DNA of 64,000 nucleotides from Vibrio japonicus (lineage in GTDB: Bacteria; Pseudomonadota; Gammaproteobacteria; Enterobacterales; Vibrionaceae), in contig NZ_CP102097.1 of assembly GCF_024582835.1 (NCBI RefSeq), positions 1,178,001 through 1,242,000 of the forward strand, written 5' to 3'. The notes under the pieces were generated by a model. It ran no database searches and was not told where the DNA came from. It worked only from the letters and a program-made list of their open reading frames with translations. This document shows, in pieces, positions 36,817-45,113 of the stretch. Made by a program: the position numbers and the translations under genes. Position 1 is the stretch's first letter, and every line of letters starts with the position of its first letter.

Positions 36817-37061
36817 ACTAACTATGCTTCAGTAAATTATAAAACTTAGGCACTAACTTGATAGTTTTAAATTTGAGTATTAAGAGTGTTAGCTGAAGTT
36901 AGGATTTTAAACGCTTTCTGCTTTACCTTAGTTAGAGTGGTGGGTGAAGAAAATCAACGATTTTACGCCCGTGATTATTACTTTTTTTGGGGAGTTGTAC
37001 TCCTTTTAGTTAGTGAAAGGGGGTAAGAAAGTTACCACTTCTATTTTTCGGTTTCACAAAA

Positions 37062-37173
37062 TTATCAATATATGGTTGTTTTTCGATTAAGTGATTCATT
37101 AGCTGGGATTCACGATTATCACTATATATTGATAACTAGCACAACCATAAATTGATATTGCTTCTTCGTGCAC
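37062..37173. repeat. inverted cluster of TnsB-site-like repeats (Tn7-like transposon ends)
   Basis: Four related sites. On the minus strand, ACAACCATATATTGATAA (37062-37079). On the plus strand, CTATATATTGATAA (37122-37135), ACAACCATAAATTGATAT (37141-37158) and a weaker GCACCATAG (about 37170). The motif (A)CAACCATAAATTGATA is what I remember for the TnsB-binding repeats at the ends of Tn6677-like type I-F3 transposons, where it reads inward. Here copies point both ways, so two ends may lie back to back: one enclosing the cargo to the left, one belonging to the tnsA-like remnant on the right. No copy is visible next to guaC. Confidence 0.6.
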
Positions 37174-37216
37174 CATAGTTTTTAAGTTTACAACGTATGG
37201 TGAAAGAGGCAATTCT

Positions 37217-37372
37217 ATGCAAACTTCCTTTCTTGCAACATATCAAACACACTCACCTCTTGATTTAGCCTTTATTACGCCCGCACGAAAGTTAACAAAC
37301 TCTCGGGGTAAGAACATCCATCGCTATGCTAGCGTCAAAGTGAATAGCATCATATCAGTTGAACCTGAGTAG
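37217..37372 (+). pseudogene. truncated tnsA-like gene start (51 codons)
   Basis: ATG with AGAGG 7 bases upstream opens a 51-residue frame. Its second half, ARKLTNSRGKNIHRYASVK then VNSIISVE, follows the N-terminal pattern of TnsA of Tn6677-like elements (ARxLTxS.xKNIHRY.S.K then a VES motif that leads into the catalytic domain). The frame ends in TAG right where the catalytic domain should begin, and 14 bp later the core chromosomal gene ends on the other strand. It is therefore a fragment left by deletion. It lies ~58 bp after the repeat cluster, as tnsA does at a Tn7-like end. Confidence 0.55.
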
Positions 37373-37386
37373 TGGGTGTAGAGTGC

Positions 37387-38496
37387 TCAGTACCCTGTTA
37401 GCTCCATATAACCAGTGCCTGAATGAGAGCCTTTAATTGTCACGGGACCCTCCCAATAAGGTACAGACAGTGGCATTTTGGCGTTTGGATTGAGCGCAGT
37501 AATCGTTAGTTGAATTTGTTCGCGTGGAATAGATAGCTGCCACTGTGTCGGATAAAGCCGTTCCTGAATTTTCGTCTGCTTGAGTGCTTGTAAGTGGATG
37601 TCGCTTTGCTCGATAGGGGTTCCTGTACCGTCTTTATTCATCAGTTTTGCATGCGAATAACTGGATTGTCCGGTTTTCGAATCGCGAAGTTGGAACACAA
37701 CTAAGCTGTTTTCATCACTTAACCTTAGTGCGAACCAGTCCCACCCTTGCTGTGAATCGAGCAAAAATTGTGAGCTCCACTCTCTGTCTATCCATCCTTT
37801 GCCTGACACATGGAAAGTGCTTCCGTCGATAGTGACTTCTCCTTTCACATCAATAAAGGGCTGACTGTAGTAATAGGATGCGACCTGACCATCGGCACTT
37901 TTGGTGCTGTAACCTTGCTCACCTTGTTTTTGATAGGGAGCATCGCTGGTTAGCGTGAGTGAGTAACCAAACTGTTTGGACTGGTTAATTAAGGTTGCAG
38001 GGAATAAGTCATCGGTCGATGATCTCCATTGCCAGTCATCGAGATAAACACGAAATGGTGAGTCATCTACACCGGCAAGCTGAGCTTGATCCCGAGACCA
38101 TTTTTCATCGGCGTAGTGTTTTTCTTTGGTGGTGACAGCGCTGTGCGCCATATAGATTTGCTGGCTTTGCCATGTCGTTTTCTTTGTATTTTGGCCATTT
38201 TTTTGTGGTGCAGAAGCAAAGCGGAATTGCGTCCATTGCACGCCAAGTGGGTTGCCCTGCTCATCGGTGAGGTTTGCGGTTAAGTACCACCATTCATGAC
38301 GAAAGTCGCGATGTGCTTGATGATCAGCAGGGAAGGAGATTTTGACGCCTTTCACTACCTCTGCGAACTGCTGATCTTCAGCTTGTGGTTCACTACCACC
38401 TAGTAACGTACCTATTTTGTTGGGTTGTGATTCTTCACAGCCGATAAGAAATAAACAGCCAAGAATGAGGGAGGCATTTTTTATCATTTGATTCAT
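37387..38496 (-). CDS. CrtC/AttH-like lipocalin-fold lipoprotein
   Basis: A 369-residue precursor with lipobox FLIGC. The mature part reads as a CrtC/AttH family protein (two lipocalin-like beta domains): DFRHEWWYLTANL, GVQWTQFRFA, YMAHSAVT, KGWIDREWSSQFL and GWDWFALRL. The family includes carotenoid 1,2-hydratase and AttH, the lipoprotein partner of the AttEFG ABC system. No carotenoid genes are nearby, so the transporter-partner role is favoured. The ATG overlaps the stop of the permease gene (TGATG). Confidence 0.85.
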   Translation of the reverse strand: MNQMIKNASLILGCLFLIGCEESQPNKIGTLLGGSEPQAEDQQFAEVVKGVKISFPADHQAHRDFRHEWWYLTANLTDEQGNPLGVQWTQFRFASAPQKNGQNTKKTTWQSQQIYMAHSAVTTKEKHYADEKWSRDQAQLAGVDDSPFRVYLDDWQWRSSTDDLFPATLINQSKQFGYSLTLTSDAPYQKQGEQGYSTKSADGQVASYYYSQPFIDVKGEVTIDGSTFHVSGKGWIDREWSSQFLLDSQQGWDWFALRLSDENSLVVFQLRDSKTGQSSYSHAKLMNKDGTGTPIEQSDIHLQALKQTKIQERLYPTQWQLSIPREQIQLTITALNPNAKMPLSVPYWEGPVTIKGSHSGTGYMELTGY

Positions 38497-40997
38497 CACA
38501 ATACCTCACTTTGCAAACTGGACATCATAGGTTTGCTTACTAATCGCCAGAGAGGAATCAAGGTCGCTATCACAGCAACGACAATGGTGATGCCAGCGAT
38601 ACTCAACGCATCACTCCAGCTCCAGAGGTAAGTTAAGCTCCAGCCAAAAGCACGTAAGGTCACAACATCAGTAAGTATATAGCCGACTAGCGCCCCAAGT
38701 GGTAAAGCGATGACCAACGTGAAGCAGACTAAGGCGGCGATTTGCCCAACGACCATTGCCATCAGCTTGCGGCGATGTACACCAAGAGCATACAACCTTG
38801 CGATGGCGGCTTTACGTGCATCGAGCAACATAAAGCAGGCGCTGAATAATCCAATCACGGCCACCATTAAGGTCACGCTATTAAGTGCGCGAGTGATCGC
38901 AAAAGTTTGCGAGAAAATTTCCAAAGCCGTGGACTTAATTTTCGCCTGTTCGTAGAGCTGGCTTGGATGCAGATCTAGCTGCTGTTGTAGCTGTTCATAC
39001 ATCGCTTGTTTGTCTCCGGACACTTTGATGCCAAGGCTATTTGGTAAGTTAGTAAAACCGTTCTCTCGCCACAATTTTGGGGCGATTAAAACTTCACCTT
39101 TGGGGGCACCGTAGTCAAAGAAAATGGCTCCGACGATCTGTGTCTTGTTTTGCAGCGCATTAAGTTTCAACTGGCTGCCAAGGGATAAATCCAGTTTCAC
39201 CGCTGTTGGTTCACTGATCGCAGCCAACTCACCTTGGTAGAAGCGCTGCCAAAAATCAGCAACGTGAGATTTAAACACCATGGTTTGTTCTAAGGTGTCT
39301 CTATCTTTGGTGCCAAGCGAGATTGGTAAACCTTGTAGATTATCGTCAACATAATACTGTTTATAGACTTTCTCAATGTTGCTGAAATGCTCAAGAGCGC
39401 GCTCAACATTGGCGATTTCACCTTGTGAAGGACTAACATAAATATCTGCGTGTAGCCTTTGGTTCAGCCACTGCTTTAAGGTGGATTCGAAACTGCCAAC
39501 TAAGGTATTCATGCCTATATTGGCGGTTACCGCAAGCAGCAGCGCCATCATGGCGAGTGAGAGGGGGAAGATCAATTCAAGCAGTTCGGCAAACAGATAT
39601 TGGAGTAATCCAGATGTGGTGCGCTGTTTGCTCCAACGAGCGAGCGCAACAAGCGTTTTCGGTAGATACAAAGGAATGGATACCACCAACACACCAAGCC
39701 ATGCCATGGTGAAGCGGTGATGTTCACTTATCCATAACCCCGCCAACGCTATCGCCGTAAGCACCGTACCAATGACGAAGAGTTGATTCTCGTTAGACGT
39801 TTCTGGTGCTTGATACAATCCGACATGGGAAGAGAGTGGCTGATGAACTCGTTGTTTAAAGTGCTGCCAACACGCGAGTAAAGTCGCGGCCAAAGTGAGC
39901 AAGAGCGCCTGTGCCCACCATTGCCACTGCCAAGTTCCGGGTAGCAAGGTTGCACCATAAAGCTGCTCAAGTGTTAAGGCGACAGTCGGGTGCAGCCAGT
40001 GGCTCAATTGCATGCCTAAAACGAAACCAAGAGACGCGCCAGCTGTAACCAGGATTGTCAATTCCACCAACAAAGCAGACAACACAATGGTCGGTGCAAT
40101 GCCGGATTGCTGGATTTGTACCATAAGGCGATTTCGTTTGAGCAAGCTGTACTTCACGCCGTTGTAGGCGATAAACAGGCCGACTAAAAATGCCAACAAG
40201 CTCATTGCAGTAAGATTGAGGTGGAAACTTTCCGTCAGCGAGCCAAGGTCAGTGCTTTGGTTGTTGGCGATCCATTGTCCTTGCTCGCCGATTATATTCT
40301 GCCATTTCGAGAGTGCATCACTGCCTGTATCACCATTTGTACTAAAAACGGCGATATAGCTCAGTTGTCCTTGTTTGTTAAGTAGCTGCTGGGCGAAACT
40401 AATATCCATCAACATTCGACTGCCTAGTTGCCATTCATCGGGTAGCACAGCCACTTTGGCTTTGATGTTATCCAGACTCATGAACGTTACGTCACCTAGA
40501 GTTTGGTGTTGGGATTGACTCATCATGACAATCGGCTCGCCAGCCAAGAGCTCAGGCAGAGGTAGGGCACTATTAAACAGGGAAACCTCTTGCTCGATAT
40601 CAGAATCACTGGAGTAACGAGATCTCGAAGAGAGTGCGGCAATAAGATCACTGCCCTGTACTGACCAACGACGGCCTTGTGTATCCCTGACTTTTCCTTC
40701 AATCACTGGCAGTGAGGCGCTCAATCCTTGTTGCCTTAGTGCAAAGTAGAGTGATTCGGGTAAATAGCGTTGACCTGCAGGCGGAACAATAAGATTTTGC
40801 GCTTGTGCACTTAGCTGCTCGGTGGATTGTGCGTAGCTGCGCTCGGCATTGAGGTTGATGGCCTGTACGGCAACAAATAACGTCACAGCTAATACGATAC
40901 CAATCAGAATCGCAGCTGCTTGCAATGGCGCTTGCCGGTAATGCGCCGAAAACAACCTAAGGGTGAGTTGTGTATGCGCGAGCTTAGTCTTTGTCAT
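38496..40997 (-). CDS. FtsX/MacB-type ABC permease
   Basis: An 833-residue permease with two FtsX repeats. An N-terminal TM (QAAAILIGIVLAVTLFVAVQAI) is followed by a large periplasmic domain, TMs at ~270-290, ~315-335 and ~360-380, several central TMs, a second periplasmic domain and a C-terminal group of four TMs (ALNSVTLMVAVIGLFSACFML, AIARLYALGVHRRKL). This is the AttF/AttG/YbbP-like mechanotransmission type that moves lipids or lipoproteins out of the membrane rather than importing solutes. ATG 40997 lies inside the last codons of the ATPase gene (14-bp overlap). Confidence 0.85.
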   Translation of the reverse strand: MTKTKLAHTQLTLRLFSAHYRQAPLQAAAILIGIVLAVTLFVAVQAINLNAERSYAQSTEQLSAQAQNLIVPPAGQRYLPESLYFALRQQGLSASLPVIEGKVRDTQGRRWSVQGSDLIAALSSRSRYSSDSDIEQEVSLFNSALPLPELLAGEPIVMMSQSQHQTLGDVTFMSLDNIKAKVAVLPDEWQLGSRMLMDISFAQQLLNKQGQLSYIAVFSTNGDTGSDALSKWQNIIGEQGQWIANNQSTDLGSLTESFHLNLTAMSLLAFLVGLFIAYNGVKYSLLKRNRLMVQIQQSGIAPTIVLSALLVELTILVTAGASLGFVLGMQLSHWLHPTVALTLEQLYGATLLPGTWQWQWWAQALLLTLAATLLACWQHFKQRVHQPLSSHVGLYQAPETSNENQLFVIGTVLTAIALAGLWISEHHRFTMAWLGVLVVSIPLYLPKTLVALARWSKQRTTSGLLQYLFAELLELIFPLSLAMMALLLAVTANIGMNTLVGSFESTLKQWLNQRLHADIYVSPSQGEIANVERALEHFSNIEKVYKQYYVDDNLQGLPISLGTKDRDTLEQTMVFKSHVADFWQRFYQGELAAISEPTAVKLDLSLGSQLKLNALQNKTQIVGAIFFDYGAPKGEVLIAPKLWRENGFTNLPNSLGIKVSGDKQAMYEQLQQQLDLHPSQLYEQAKIKSTALEIFSQTFAITRALNSVTLMVAVIGLFSACFMLLDARKAAIARLYALGVHRRKLMAMVVGQIAALVCFTLVIALPLGALVGYILTDVVTLRAFGWSLTYLWSWSDALSIAGITIVVAVIATLIPLWRLVSKPMMSSLQSEVL

Positions 40998-41748
40998 GGA
41001 GCTGCTCGTGGCTGTTCTGTTCAGGAGTAAGGTGCTCATCAGCTAAGTGGTCATTAGTCAGATGACCATTGTTCAAGTGCTCATTGTTCAAGCGCCCATT
41101 CTTTAAGCACAAACGGGTCTGCATAAAGGCGGCACAATCTGGGCTGTGAGTGACCAAAAGTACTGAGGTGTTGCCTTGCGTGGTGATGTCACTTAGTAGC
41201 CTCATGACTTCTAAACCGGCTTTTTGATCCAGGTTACCTGTGGGTTCGTCTGCAAGTAAGAGTTTAGGCTTGTGGGCTAAAGCACGGGCAATGGCCACGC
41301 GTTGTTGTTGACCGCCAGAAAGGGCAGAGACATGTCGATCAAGTAGGGGACTGATGCCCAATGTTTCCACTAGATAGTCACACCACTCGTTCCATTTTCG
41401 TTGGTTTAATTGCAGTGGAAAGGCAATGTTTTGCTTAACGTTGAGAGGAGTTAGCAGGTTGAATTGTTGGAAGATGACGCCGAGCTTTTGATAGCGAAAG
41501 CGGCTCCATTGCGTGTCTTTCCAAGTGGCCGTGTTTTCGCCGTCTAACCATATTTCTCCACTAGTGAGAGGCTCAAAGCCCGCTATCACATTGAGCAGGG
41601 TACTTTTTCCACTGCCACTTGCCCCGGTTAATGCGATACTTGATACGCTTGTCAGGGAGAAGTCGACCTGTTCCAATACGCGATGTGTCTCTTTACCATC
41701 CACAAAGCTTTTGGTGGCATTTTTAAGTGTGACAAGCGGGTGCTCCAT
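40984..41748 (-). CDS. LolD/MacB-type ABC ATPase with pentapeptide-repeat tail
   Basis: A 254-residue ATPase for the FtsX-type permease. Walker A GASGSGKST, Q-loop VIFQQFNLL, signature LSGGQQQRVAIARAL, Walker B LLLADEPT and H-loop VTHS. After the normal end (~218) a tail of degenerate 5-residue units follows, LNNEH LNNGH LTNDH LADEH LTPEQ (220-244), encoded by a 15-bp repeat at 41017-41091. It is the first gene of the three-gene operon with the permease and the lipoprotein. Confidence 0.9.
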   Translation of the reverse strand: MEHPLVTLKNATKSFVDGKETHRVLEQVDFSLTSVSSIALTGASGSGKSTLLNVIAGFEPLTSGEIWLDGENTATWKDTQWSRFRYQKLGVIFQQFNLLTPLNVKQNIAFPLQLNQRKWNEWCDYLVETLGISPLLDRHVSALSGGQQQRVAIARALAHKPKLLLADEPTGNLDQKAGLEVMRLLSDITTQGNTSVLLVTHSPDCAAFMQTRLCLKNGRLNNEHLNNGHLTNDHLADEHLTPEQNSHEQLHDKD

Positions 41749-41830
41749 TCCCTCTCCCTAAATTATCATCGGTGTTGTTTCTTTTGGCGGTTTCGTACCT
41801 ATAAGGTTCTAGATAACACACTCCTATTCT

Positions 41831-42015
41831 ATGTTGGTATCAGATGCTGGCTTTAGAAATACTAGGTTTCAGCAAGTCGTAGCAGAGGGATGGTTTTGGT
41901 TTGGTCCAGTTCAAGTTGAGGTGCCCATCCAATGTGGCAACAACCCTTGGTAATGGAATAAAACCGCTTACGCTCAAGCAACAAACGGCACTACCTAGGT
42001 CCAAGTCATAGTAAG
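41831..42015 (+). pseudogene. IS4-family transposase fragment
   Basis: From ATG 41831 the frame reads LVSDAGFRNTRFQQVVAEGW then FWFGPVQVEVPIQCGNNPW and a TAA, continuing in frame as WNKTAYAQATNGTT and a TAG. The DAGFRN...WFxxVxxxGWFWxGRVRG block, which holds a catalytic Asp, is typical of IS4-type transposases. Only this central scrap remains and both stops lie inside conserved text. The rest of 41749-42209 has no gene. Confidence 0.7.
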
Positions 42016-42209
42016 TTTCTTTTAACATCAATCACAATTATAGAAACGCTATCTAAAACTATCATCTGCCTAGTCACACAGTCTCTAACTTGCTCCTGTT
42101 CGTTATCGTATTAGTGAGCCTTGGCTAGTTTGAATAGCCACCCACTGATGTGCGTGGCTTACAGTTAGTTCGATGGCTTAAAGTAGAAATACCCATCTGA
42201 CCCTGAAGT

Positions 42210-43925
42210 TCATCGTCCAATACGCCATTGCTGTGTTTTATTTAGCAGGTACTTTTCAGCGACTAGATGCAGCAATTTAACCACACCGGCAACGAGCATT
42301 ATCATCACAGCCATTGCTGACGCTGACGCAGTTTGTCCTGTATCAGCCATGTTCAATACCGAAATACTCGCGACAATCGTATCTGGAGAGTATAAGAAGA
42401 CGACGGCTGAGGTTGTCGTCATTGCATTCATGAAAAGATAAATAAATATATCCAGCAGTGCAGGTGTACACACCGGAACCGTAATCTTGAAGAAAGTTTT
42501 GAGCGTGCCGATTTTTAGAGATTTTGCTACAGACTCAATCTCATTCGGCAACTGTTTCAGTGCGGTTAATGAGGTTAAGTGACCTACGGTATACAAGTGT
42601 GTAACTGTATTGAGTACCAAGATAGCCATAGTGCCATACATCAACTGTAATGGGCTGTTCGGTCCTTGATTGAAGAAGAATATATAACCTAAACCTAATG
42701 CCATTCCCGGTACTGCCATCGGTAGCATTGCTGTTAGGTGGATGAGCTTACTTAATAGAGGGAAAGTCTTAACTTTCTCGATATTATAAGCGGCTACGAA
42801 AGTTAAAATAGTACCGATGATTGCAACCCAGAAAGAGAGCTTCAGTGAGTTGACAAAAGGTGCCCAACCGTAAGCTGAGTTCATTTCAAAGTCGTAGTGA
42901 GTGAATGTGAGCTCTTTGTTGTAAGGCCAGAAAGAGACAAAAGAAGCGTATATTGCTGTTCCTAAAACGGTAAGGATAGCGATAGCTATAATTGAACAAA
43001 CAATGAGTGCTAGCGTATCACGTAGCTTGTTGGGTTGAGGTTGATAGGGGACCGAGTTGGTTGAAATCATTTGCTGTTGTTTACTTCTGATACGCTGATC
43101 GATAGCAAATGACACTACCGCAGGCAGAAGAAGCACCGCGCTGGTTACCGCCCCCATCGAAAAGTTTTGCTGGCCGACTACTTGTTTATAAATATCGGTT
43201 GCTAATACATTAAACGAGCCACCGATGATCTTAGCGACGCCGAAATCGCAAATCACCAGAGTAAAAATTACAATAGCTGCGGAGATCAAACCATATTTGG
43301 AGTTGGCAACTGTAACTAAAAAGAACGTCTTGATTTTTCCGATTCGAAGTACTTGTGCAGATTCATACATACGCGCATCAATGTTCCGTAAACCGGTAGT
43401 TATTAGCATTAATGCGTGCGGAAACCCCCAAAATGTCAAGCCCAAAACAATCCCGATTGGCCCATATATTGAGTGACCAAAAAGGAGCGAGTTTGCGTAA
43501 CCCTGTTTACCGAATAAGTATACGAGCGCCAGAGCTGGAAGCAGTGATGGTGTCAAAATTGGCAGGTAAGCGATGGTTTTAAAAAACTTCTTACCCGGCA
43601 TACAAGTTCGCTGAAGTGCTAACGCATAAGTAAAGGCCAATGTAATTACTAGGGCAGTGACCATTACACCGATTTGTAATGAGTTAAGTACGGAATAGCT
43701 TAACGAAGGCGTGGATAGATACTCTGCATAGTTGGAAAGCCCAATCCAATTACCTTGTTGGTCTTGCAAGCTTTTAATTAATAGTGAGCCTAAAGGGAGA
43801 ATTAATCCCAGTGCCATCAGTGCAAAAATGGCCACGATGAGAAGTAAGTTTCCATTGAGCCAACGTAAACTAAAACGCGTTAGTGTTACTGATGTAGGCG
43901 TTGAGATAGTCATTGGTTGATCCAT
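42210..43925 (-). CDS. phnU: 2-aminoethylphosphonate-type ABC transporter permease (fused)
   Basis: A 571-residue inner-membrane permease made of two fused halves, each with about six membrane helices and an EAA loop (YESAQVLRIGKIKTFFLVTV at ~165-185; IESVAKSLKIGTLKTFFKITV near 475). This is the FbpB-like fused form classed as putative 2-aminoethylphosphonate permease. It imports the substrate captured by the binding protein encoded at 53432. ATG 43925 has AGGAG 8 bases before it and lies 2 bp after the ATPase stop; the longer frame is unlikely. The symbol follows the family name only. Confidence 0.85.
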   Translation of the reverse strand: MDQPMTISTPTSVTLTRFSLRWLNGNLLLIVAIFALMALGLILPLGSLLIKSLQDQQGNWIGLSNYAEYLSTPSLSYSVLNSLQIGVMVTALVITLAFTYALALQRTCMPGKKFFKTIAYLPILTPSLLPALALVYLFGKQGYANSLLFGHSIYGPIGIVLGLTFWGFPHALMLITTGLRNIDARMYESAQVLRIGKIKTFFLVTVANSKYGLISAAIVIFTLVICDFGVAKIIGGSFNVLATDIYKQVVGQQNFSMGAVTSAVLLLPAVVSFAIDQRIRSKQQQMISTNSVPYQPQPNKLRDTLALIVCSIIAIAILTVLGTAIYASFVSFWPYNKELTFTHYDFEMNSAYGWAPFVNSLKLSFWVAIIGTILTFVAAYNIEKVKTFPLLSKLIHLTAMLPMAVPGMALGLGYIFFFNQGPNSPLQLMYGTMAILVLNTVTHLYTVGHLTSLTALKQLPNEIESVAKSLKIGTLKTFFKITVPVCTPALLDIFIYLFMNAMTTTSAVVFLYSPDTIVASISVLNMADTGQTASASAMAVMIMLVAGVVKLLHLVAEKYLLNKTQQWRIGR

Positions 43926-43927
43926 GG

Positions 43928-44965
43928 TTACGCTCCTGGCTGCACAAATTGGTGAGCAAGCGCTGGGTCGATTCTCAACCCAACCTGCGAGCAATTTGAT
44001 TTCAACAGGGTGTCAGATAGATGGTTGGGTGAGTCAACTTCTATTGTTCGTCCATTGCCGATGTCACAAATTAGACGCATTGATGCTCCCATAAACTCTT
44101 TGTCTACGATGTCTGCACAAATTGAGTCTTTCGCATTCAACTCAATGTGGATGTCTTCTGGACGAATGGCATAGTTGTAGCGTTGACTGCTGATTGGTTG
44201 CTTTTGGTTAAAGTGATGGTGCAGTGGATGGCTCTGGTCAATGAAGTTAATGTTGCCGACAAATCGTGCCACGAACTCACTCGCAGGATGGCGGTAAATT
44301 TCTGTCGGTGTGCCAATTTGTTCAATTTTGCTCTGGTTCATCACAACAATGCGATCCGCCATAGAGAGAGCTTCCTCTTGATCGTGTGTGACCATAATGG
44401 TGGTGATACCAAGCTCTTTTTGTAACTTGCGAATTTCAACTCTTAAATGAGTGCGGACTTTTGCATCCAACGCAGAAAGTGGTTCATCAAGAAGCAGCAA
44501 TCCAGGCGAAAGAACAAGGGCTCGCGCAAGGGCGACCCGCTGTTGCTGGCCTCCGGACAGTTGTGAAGGGTACTTGTTATTGGAGCCTTGTAGCCCGATA
44601 TTCGTTAACCACTCATTCATCAAGACTTCGGACTGAGCTTTGTCCATACCGCGTTCACGGAGGGCAAAGGTAATATTGTCCGCAACCGTTAGGTTAGGGA
44701 ACAGTGCGTAAGATTGAAACACAATACCGAAATCACGCTTTTCGGTTGGTAAGTGAGAAATATCTTCTCCGTCTTGAAAAATTCGCCCTGAGGTTTGAGT
44801 CTCAAGCCCTGCGATTGTGCGAAGTAACGTAGTTTTGCCACAGCCGGAAGGTCCAAGAAAGCAGATGAATTCCCCCTTGTTCACTGAGAGACTGATATCT
44901 GAGAGTGCGTTGAAATCGCCGAATTGTTTGTAGATGCTTTCGACGGTTAAATATTGTTGGGACAT
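43928..44965 (-). CDS. phnT: 2-aminoethylphosphonate-type ABC transporter ATPase
   Basis: A 345-residue ATPase of the Fe3+/polyamine/2-AEP group. Walker A GPSGCGKTT (~35-43), signature LSGGQQQRVALARAL, Walker B LLLLDEPLSALD and H-loop MVTHDQEEAL. The C-terminal ~110 residues form the regulatory OB-type TOBE domain (YNYAIRPEDIHIEL). It works with the fused permease 2 bp downstream. Inverted repeats stand upstream of the start at 45011-45058. Substrate assignment relies on the adjacent C-P lyase genes. Confidence 0.88.
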   Translation of the reverse strand: MSQQYLTVESIYKQFGDFNALSDISLSVNKGEFICFLGPSGCGKTTLLRTIAGLETQTSGRIFQDGEDISHLPTEKRDFGIVFQSYALFPNLTVADNITFALRERGMDKAQSEVLMNEWLTNIGLQGSNNKYPSQLSGGQQQRVALARALVLSPGLLLLDEPLSALDAKVRTHLRVEIRKLQKELGITTIMVTHDQEEALSMADRIVVMNQSKIEQIGTPTEIYRHPASEFVARFVGNINFIDQSHPLHHHFNQKQPISSQRYNYAIRPEDIHIELNAKDSICADIVDKEFMGASMRLICDIGNGRTIEVDSPNHLSDTLLKSNCSQVGLRIDPALAHQFVQPGA

Positions 44966-45010
44966 ACTTGTCTACCTTAGATGTTCTTTATTCCTAATAG
45001 AATACTTAGT

Positions 45011-45058
45011 TCGTGAGAACTCACGATTAAAGTGAATTAAGCAATACTGGCTAATTCA
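45011..45058 (-). promoter_or_regulatory. two inverted repeats upstream of phnT
   Basis: TCGTGAG-AA-CTCACGA (45011-45026) and TGAATTA-12-TAATTCA (45033-45058). Both are perfect 7-bp dyads in the 148-bp gap between the LysR gene and phnT and are candidate operators. The second has the loose T-N11-A form of LysR sites. Confidence 0.45.
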
Positions 45059-45113
45059 ATTAGTTTTACTTAACAGTGTTAGCTGTCGTGTTTATCCGGT
45101 TTCGGTGTCTGTG

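Noticed and set aside
32485..37386. CRISPR array or guide matching guaC in the island
   Set aside because: No repeated ~28-bp units and no I-F repeat-like GTGAACTGCC sequence seen by eye.
41840..42031. 63-codon minus-strand frame after the ABC ATPase
   Set aside because: It is the antisense of the IS4-type transposase fragment, whose plus-strand reading has family motifs.
42136..42159. AGCCAC/GTGGCT hairpin downstream of the phosphonate permease as terminator
   Set aside because: The 6-bp stem has a 12-base loop and no U-tract on the minus strand.
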